Notes under the pieces: model-generated
The model's database searches: none
Told to the model about the DNA's origin: nothing
What the model saw: the letters and a program-made list of their open reading frames with translations, nothing else
Shown here: positions 58,796 through 64,000 of the stretch, in pieces
Numbering within the stretch: the first letter of the stretch is position 1
Layout of the letters: every line of letters starts with the position of its first letter
Position numbers and translations under genes: made by a program
Source of the DNA: Medicago truncatula
Taxonomy: Eukaryota > Streptophyta > Magnoliopsida > Fabales > Fabaceae
Length of the DNA stretch: 64,000 nucleotides
Direction of reading: 5' to 3'
Assembly: GCF_003473485.1 (NCBI RefSeq)
Contig: NC_053042.1
Span: forward strand, 50,927,762 to 50,991,761

Positions 58796-59853
58796 CAAGT
58801 TTGACTACAATCCTGCATGTAGCAATTCCTAGTTTGATCTTTAAAATTCCTAGTTTGATCTATCTGTTATGTGTCAATTTCACAGTATTTTTTTTTTCTT
58901 CCATTGTATACTTTGTTGAGTGCGAATTCTTTAAACTATACACTTTACATCAAGTGCATAGAGATTGAATCAGATGGTATTTTCATAGCACAACTCATCT
59001 TGAAATTTTCGATCTTTCTGTCTTAAATAATACAGGAAAGATGTTTATAATTTTCACTATAAGATTTGGAAACAGAATGAATCACATTCAATAGTTGTTA
59101 AAAAATGGATATGATTGGTTGACCTGATACCTACAGCAAGTAGTGTGTATACAACAAGTACGTAGAATTGTATCAATTGATATTCATAGCACAACTCCCA
59201 TTTAAGTACAAAAAAGTTGCTTAACCAGAAATCTGTAATCCCTGTCTTACTTAATTGTCATAGCACAACTCAATATCAATTGTATCAATTGATATTGATA
59301 TTCATGCTTATGATTTTTTCTTGAAGAACTAGCTAGAAGCAGAATCACATTCAACAAAGGATATGATTTTTTCTTGTTGCCACAGATCTATAAGTAATCA
59401 CTATCTATATAAAGTTCCCTGTTTAATCCATATACCAAACTGATAACATTTAGTAGTAATCACAAGATCTAATGTATCTATCTATATAATATACATATTA
59501 AGTGTATGATTTGTTCCACTTTTGGATGAGGAAAAATTTATTAAGGAGATGTAGAATTGAGTTAGCTATGTTTGGATGTTCTATTGTAGAACTGATTTTG
59601 CATTAAAAAATGATTCTAACTTGAAGATAGGTTTTACGTGATTTTCACACTCAAATTCATTGTTGAGCTCACTATTACGTAAATTAGTCAACCTAAACAA
59701 GCCACCAAGTCCTACACAAAAACCACTTTACCTTCAAATCTCATTCACAAATAATTGAAGCCATAAACTCATTTTTAATCAAGTTATATACCAAAAAAAC
59801 GAAAGTTAGCTGCTACCAAGTAAAAATCAAGGTTAAAAGACAATCTCACAACA
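58796..59853. other. PAH gene 5 3' flank with downstream modules
   Basis: Two module copies, near 58950-59045 and 59158-59255 (AGAATTGTATCAATTGATAT, CACAACTCCCATTTAAGTAC). A short stretch TATCAATTGATATTGATATT repeats near 59275. No gene. Confidence 0.5.
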
Positions 59854-60130
59854 TTAACTAACTACTGCTAAATTTAAAATAACTTTGATTTCTCTATTTG
59901 TAATCAAAGCATGACCAACTGTATTACACATAGAAAGCAAATTCACATAAATCATAAACAAATTCCTCACATTATTATAATTATTCTCCAATTGTTCCAG
60001 CTTCTTCGATCTTTCTGTGTCAGCTTCACCTGTTCCAACTCTTACAGCTTTGAAAAGCTTCAATATTTCTAAAAAATCCATCATTCTTTTCACTCCGACC
60101 AGAACCACCCGCGTAATCCTTCATCGCCAA
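59854..60130 (-). pseudogene. Minus-strand candidate gene or pseudogene, unidentified
   Basis: From 60126 the minus strand reads MKDYAGGSGRSEKNDGF, then in the next frame FLEILKLFKAVRVGTGEADT and a helical segment KKLEQLENNYNNVRNLFMIY to a stop at 59854. The frames meet at a T-run of six near 60083; five Ts would make one continuous frame of about 88 codons. I do not recognise the family. The 3' flank of this segment is duplicated at 56390-56600, which suggests a once-transcribed unit. It could be a retained exon, a pseudogene or chance. Confidence 0.3.
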
Positions 60131-60970
60131 GATAATTCATTATTAAGAAAATAATAAAAATAGTTCATGATGAGTTTAACTCTGAATTAAAACAAAACAG
60201 AAAATAACTACATGAAAATGAAAAGAAGATTGAGTGAAGAAGGCACAAACCATTGTTAGGGTTTGGAGCGGCAGACCTGTAGTGGAAGTGGATAGTTAGG
60301 ACTTAGGACAAACTGGTTTCTTTGTGCTATTACCTCAAACTTACTTGGGACAAACACTGAAATTTACTGGAACCAATTTTCACAAATGTGAAACACCAAT
60401 TGAATAATTTGGACAGTTGTGCCGGATCAGTCACCTTCTTTTCAAACCAAACTCAAAACCACGATACCTCTATTCTAATTACACATTTATAAGTGTGTGT
60501 TAGGTTGTGCTATAAGGAGAATTGATTTTGATTAAAAGTGATTAGTGTTTGGATACATTCATTCATATTCATGTAAAAGTGAATTGAACTATAAATTTGT
60601 GTATGAAAATCAATTCTAGAATTAAAACTGCAAATTCTAGCTTCAAGTATAATCAATTATAGAAGCAGAATCAATTCTACTCGACAACAACAAAACATGT
60701 CAAAATCAATTCTACACCTCCACAATAAATTATAATCTCTCTAAAAGTGAAACCAAACATATATTTAGTATCACAATAGCTTGATAAAATCACGGGGGCT
60801 AACCATGATTATGGAAAATCCACCATAGTACCCGTGCACAAATATACTTACTTACTCACACTATATATAGAACTAAAAAAACTTAGTGTTATGGCAATCG
60901 AAAGTAGGCACTTTATTAAAAACCATTCGTTCATAGCATATTGTCCGGAAATCTAACTTAAATAGGTTTA
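60131..60970. other. Spacer, possible diverged MITE
   Basis: 60500-60770 has GTTTGGATACATTCATTCA and several AATCAATTCTA blocks with inverted partners, a pattern of common legume MITEs, but I could not define ends. Confidence 0.3.
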
Positions 60971-61200
60971 TACTTGCTTCTTCATGTTCTACGCAATGTC
61001 TAATGTTGTTTTAGACGAATGTTGAACCCTCAACCCTATTTGATAAGTTTGCCAATCACTTTTTACTCAAGTTTGTCAGGCCTTGCTTCTTCATGTACTC
61101 CACAATGTCTAATATTGCTTTAGTCAAATGTTGAGCCCTTGACCCTATTTGATTGAGTTTTGCCCATCACTTTCGACTCAAATTTCTCAAGTTTGTCGTG
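60971..61200 (-). repeat. Diverged tandem duplication of about 110 bp
   Basis: Units begin near 60973 and 61083 (TTGCTTCTTCATGT), both with CAATGTCTAAT, CCCTATTTGAT and ATCACTTT. On the minus strand the unit nearer 61200 continues an open frame (LELIDQLNQMHDKLEKFESK) that lies just downstream of the PAH relic at 61288-61440. Confidence 0.7.
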
Positions 61201-61287
61201 CATTTGATTAAGTTGGTCAATTAACTCCAACTTGAATCGATCCGGTTTGATCTTATGTTTTTCTTTAGAATCGTTAGTCATTAGAGA

Positions 61288-61440
61288 TCTCTTATCTCTT
61301 TTAACATCAAGGTGTTTAATTTCAAAATTAAATCCGAATGTCCTTCAAACAATTTCTCCATTTTTGATGTGGCACTTTCTTGATCAATTCTTAGAGCCTT
61401 GAAATCATACAATTTGTATATTTTAGATATTTCAAAAAAA
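61288..61440 (-). pseudogene. PAH relic on the opposite strand
   Basis: The minus-strand frame from about 61431 reads ISKIYKLYDFKALRIDQESA then TSKMEKLFEGHSDLILKLNT and stops at about 61288. It aligns with the core of the cluster's PAH domains (KLLHDFRAKRIDRRVIKEG... [19 protein letters not shown]), keeping DF-A-RID, M-LF-H-DLI and LN. No start codon or first helix remains; an A/T run replaces them. More diverged than any other member and in opposite orientation, so it is an old duplicate. Confidence 0.65.
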
Positions 61441-61859
61441 AAAAAAATTATTTTTTTTTCTAATCGATTTAATTAATTTTATTTGGAAACTAAATTTGTT
61501 GACTTCTTCAATGTTAACACGTTTCTCTTTTGCAAAATTTGTGTAAACTTCTTTTGAAATAATCTACCTATTTAATAGGCGATATTTGTTAAGCTTAATT
61601 GGTTTTTTAATGTGCTAAATGAAATTGACTTGGTGTACACACATGTGTAATTCTGTTGTGGAAAATCTGAACGTGTGCTCAATTTTAAAAATAATTTTCT
61701 CATATTTAATAAATATATTATATTGCCTTTTATGGAGGAGAAACGGTTATCCAACGGAAAAATATATTCTTTCTATATATTATAAAAAACGTTGCTTTTC
61801 ATTTTAACATAGAAAAGAAAAATACTTTGCTCTTCCTTTCTTCATTCAATTTTCTTACA
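61441..61859. other. AT-rich spacer
   Basis: Nothing recognised. Confidence 0.4.
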
Positions 61860-62275
61860 AAAATACTAAGTGTCTGAGTCATCTGAGCCTGTGTATTTTT
61901 CGTGTCCTGATAGCTCGGGTACGCTTACCGCCGAGAAGAACATGTTGTACTCTTGGGGAATTGCGCAATTTTGCGGATAATTCCTTAGTTCGGTGACATA
62001 GTCACGCAGGTTTTACTTTTTATTTTCTTGTTTTGCAGGTTGTGATCCTTCAGTCATCCGCGAACAACAATCTAAGGAATTATGGCTGGAGACGATTATA
62101 ATTGTGCAAACAAGTTTGCCTGCTAAAGGAGTCAGGGATTGCAATGTCTTTGTGACTGCACTGAATGGATAAATAGGACTTGAAACAGTGCAATCTATGT
62201 TGTGGAATTCATCGGTAATTCAAACCATTCTTCTCTTAAACCATTCACAAGAATCAGGTACATATTCTAAGCTTT
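61860..62275 (+). other. Complex segment of unknown origin, possibly retroelement fossil
   Basis: Higher GC and complexity than its surroundings (GCTCGGGTACGCTTACCGCC near 61915; GTCATCCGCGAACAAC near 62055). It resembles the leader region of plant LTR elements in texture only. No domain recognised and no paired repeat seen within the window. Confidence 0.25.
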
Positions 62276-63640
62276 CAACCTCCCAATCAGTATTGATTTT
62301 TTGTGTTGAAATCATGATTGTATATATGTTGAATCTGTTTGGATTACGATGATATTCTAATCTTCCATTTGATTTATTTATTTTTAATTGAGATTATTAT
62401 AATGGCTAAGTTTAAGTTGTTTGCGATGCAACCAAATATAGTTTGTGTCTAGTGATTGAAATATTTTTTATTCATGTGTTAACAAATTGAACTGGAAAAA
62501 AAAAATACAGAATGGAGTTTTAAGTGATGGAGCTGTTTCTATTTTGATTTTATTGATTGTAATAAATCTTTGATTTAATGCTCATTTGATCATATGTGAT
62601 GTCATGTTAATTTTTCTTGAGCTCAGAATTTGATTCTCTCTTTTGGTGTATATGATTTCAGTGACTATTTTAAAATATATATTATGGTATTGAGATATAA
62701 TAATTAGACGACGTCGAAGCGCTTAAAATGAATTACTCTATCCATATGATAATGATATATTTTAATATCACCTCAATGACATATGTACGTATAAATTTTG
62801 TGAAAATTTTGAAGTATATGTGAATTAATGGAAGGTTGTCATAGTATGCATCGTTTAAGTGGACTTTCTTTGTAATGGTTGTGAAGGTATCAGTTTTTGT
62901 GATTTGAGAAAGTGTCGCTTTAATTCTAGGAATGCATGAGATATTGTTTAAAATTGGAATGAACTGAACATTAACATATTTAAATGGCAACAATGATGAA
63001 CTTGATTTATCTTGTTTTTATTATCCTTGTATGAGAAGGATGTGGCAAAGTTCTATACTAAATATGATCATTTCTATGTAGTTTTTAAATGTGATGTACA
63101 AATAAGATTTTGTAATGATGCTATTTGAATTAATCATGAGATATTTGTGAGATACCACAAAAATTATTTTTATTAAAATTTGTTTATATATAAATTTATA
63201 TTTATGGGAATTTGTTTTCTCCATTGTTAGAGTGTTGTCACTAATCATTCAAGTTAATCTGTTCAATAAATTTACACATTGCATTATATTAATCCAATGT
63301 GGGGGGTTTGTTGTTTGAACATTTTCTAAGTAGACTTGGATAGTAACTTTATCTTTAGATTTAGTTTTTCTTTTGTGGAGATGTTGTCACTGCTTGGGGT
63401 AGACTTGATAAACCATATTAGGAAAATTGATTTGACAGCATATGTGATATTATTTAGAGAGGATAAACCATTGCATTCAAATAATACAATGATGATAATT
63501 GAGTTTTAACCAATAAAATAAATAGATTTATTTTATTTTATTGATGAATTTGTTGTTGCTTACTTCGTATAAGCAAATTTGTATAAATTTATTGTGAAAA
63601 TCGAGTTTATTTTTATAGATTCGACGAAATATGAGATTAA
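62276..63640. other. AT-rich region, nothing recognised
   Basis: Long AT-rich DNA with only short chance frames. Confidence 0.4.
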
Positions 63641-64000
63641 TTGATTATGAGACGTCTTATGATTAGAGTGATGGGAACCCAATCTTTATGATTGGAGATC
63701 CCATGAAAAAGGTTCAATGGAAAAAACAAGTCACTTGTTAGTTATGTTAGCACTAAATTGTTTTATCCTTTTCCTATAGTGTTATGACAATGAAATGAGA
63801 AGTGCTAATTAAATTAAAATTTGAGGGTTAGGCTTTTAATGCCTTTAATGGTTACCATAAGCCTTTAGGGTGGTGTGTGGTTGTAGCATGCACTAGATGG
63901 AATCACCTATATGAGTGTGAAGTAGGGCCGCTTGCATGAGACCGTGGCAGGTCTCTAGAGCACTCATGAAAACCAGACACGCGCACGCCCGCACGGCCTA
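63641..64000 (+). mobile_element. Possible LTR-retroelement fossil, runs off the window
   Basis: Contains GATGGGAACCCAATCTTTATG, GTGTGAAGTAGGGCCGC and GAGCACTCATGAAAACC, a sequence style I associate with the 3' region of plant Ty1/copia-type elements, ending in a GC-rich stretch (CGCGCACGCCCGCACGG) at the window edge. Family and extent uncertain; no coding domain seen. Confidence 0.35.

Overview
The window looks like nuclear DNA of a dicot plant, most likely a papilionoid legume close to Medicago, Trifolium or Pisum. The evidence is AT-rich intergenic DNA, GT-AG introns with T-rich acceptors, plant-only gene families (DUF26 receptor kinases, ARIA-type ARM-BTB protein, plant CXE carboxylesterases) and a dense load of small DNA transposons, including the foldback repeat beginning GGGTTAAATATG that I associate with legumes. 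The species call is inference from memory. No tRNA, rRNA, CRISPR or organellar segment was seen.

Layout. 0.8-1.4 kb: first exon (minus strand) of a malectin-like/LRR protein. 2.8-8.3 kb: a whole-looking Mutator-like element (MULE) with a four-exon transposase and a perfect 10-bp target duplication. 8.6-16.6 kb: a complete 19-exon ARIA-like ARM-BTB gene, whose start codon lies 0.3 kb from the MULE. 19.9-23.0 kb: complete 8-exon ALG2 mannosyltransferase. 24.2-27.4 kb: complete 7-exon cysteine-rich receptor-like kinase. 28.5-39.6 kb: a transposon landfill with RNase H-like relics, MULE-type and other MITEs, a hAT element carrying a nested LTR fossil and a LINE tail, and a nearly full-length PIF/Harbinger element. 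39.7-44.2 kb: two tandem intronless carboxylesterases. 45.5-61.4 kb: a family of short proteins made almost only of Sin3-type paired amphipathic helix (PAH) domains: two single-domain genes, two double-domain genes, one pseudogene and one antisense relic. 61.4-64 kb: AT-rich DNA with two more complex segments that may belong to an LTR-retroelement fossil.

The housekeeping and signalling genes (ARIA-like, ALG2, CRK) are single copy here and have no evident functional link. The distal third is different: the carboxylesterases and the PAH genes look like products of repeated local duplication, and copies of the same roughly 100-150 bp downstream module follow members of both families. The PAH-only cluster is the most interesting content. 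Its members keep the co-repressor protein-docking fold but have no histone-deacetylase-interaction region, so they could act as competitors of full-length Sin3-like proteins. That role is a hypothesis.

Exon boundaries were placed by eye from GT/AG sites and reading-frame continuity. For ARIA, ALG2, the CRK and the MULE transposase the summed exons keep frame from ATG to stop. Repeat boundaries and family names were assigned by eye, without database searches.
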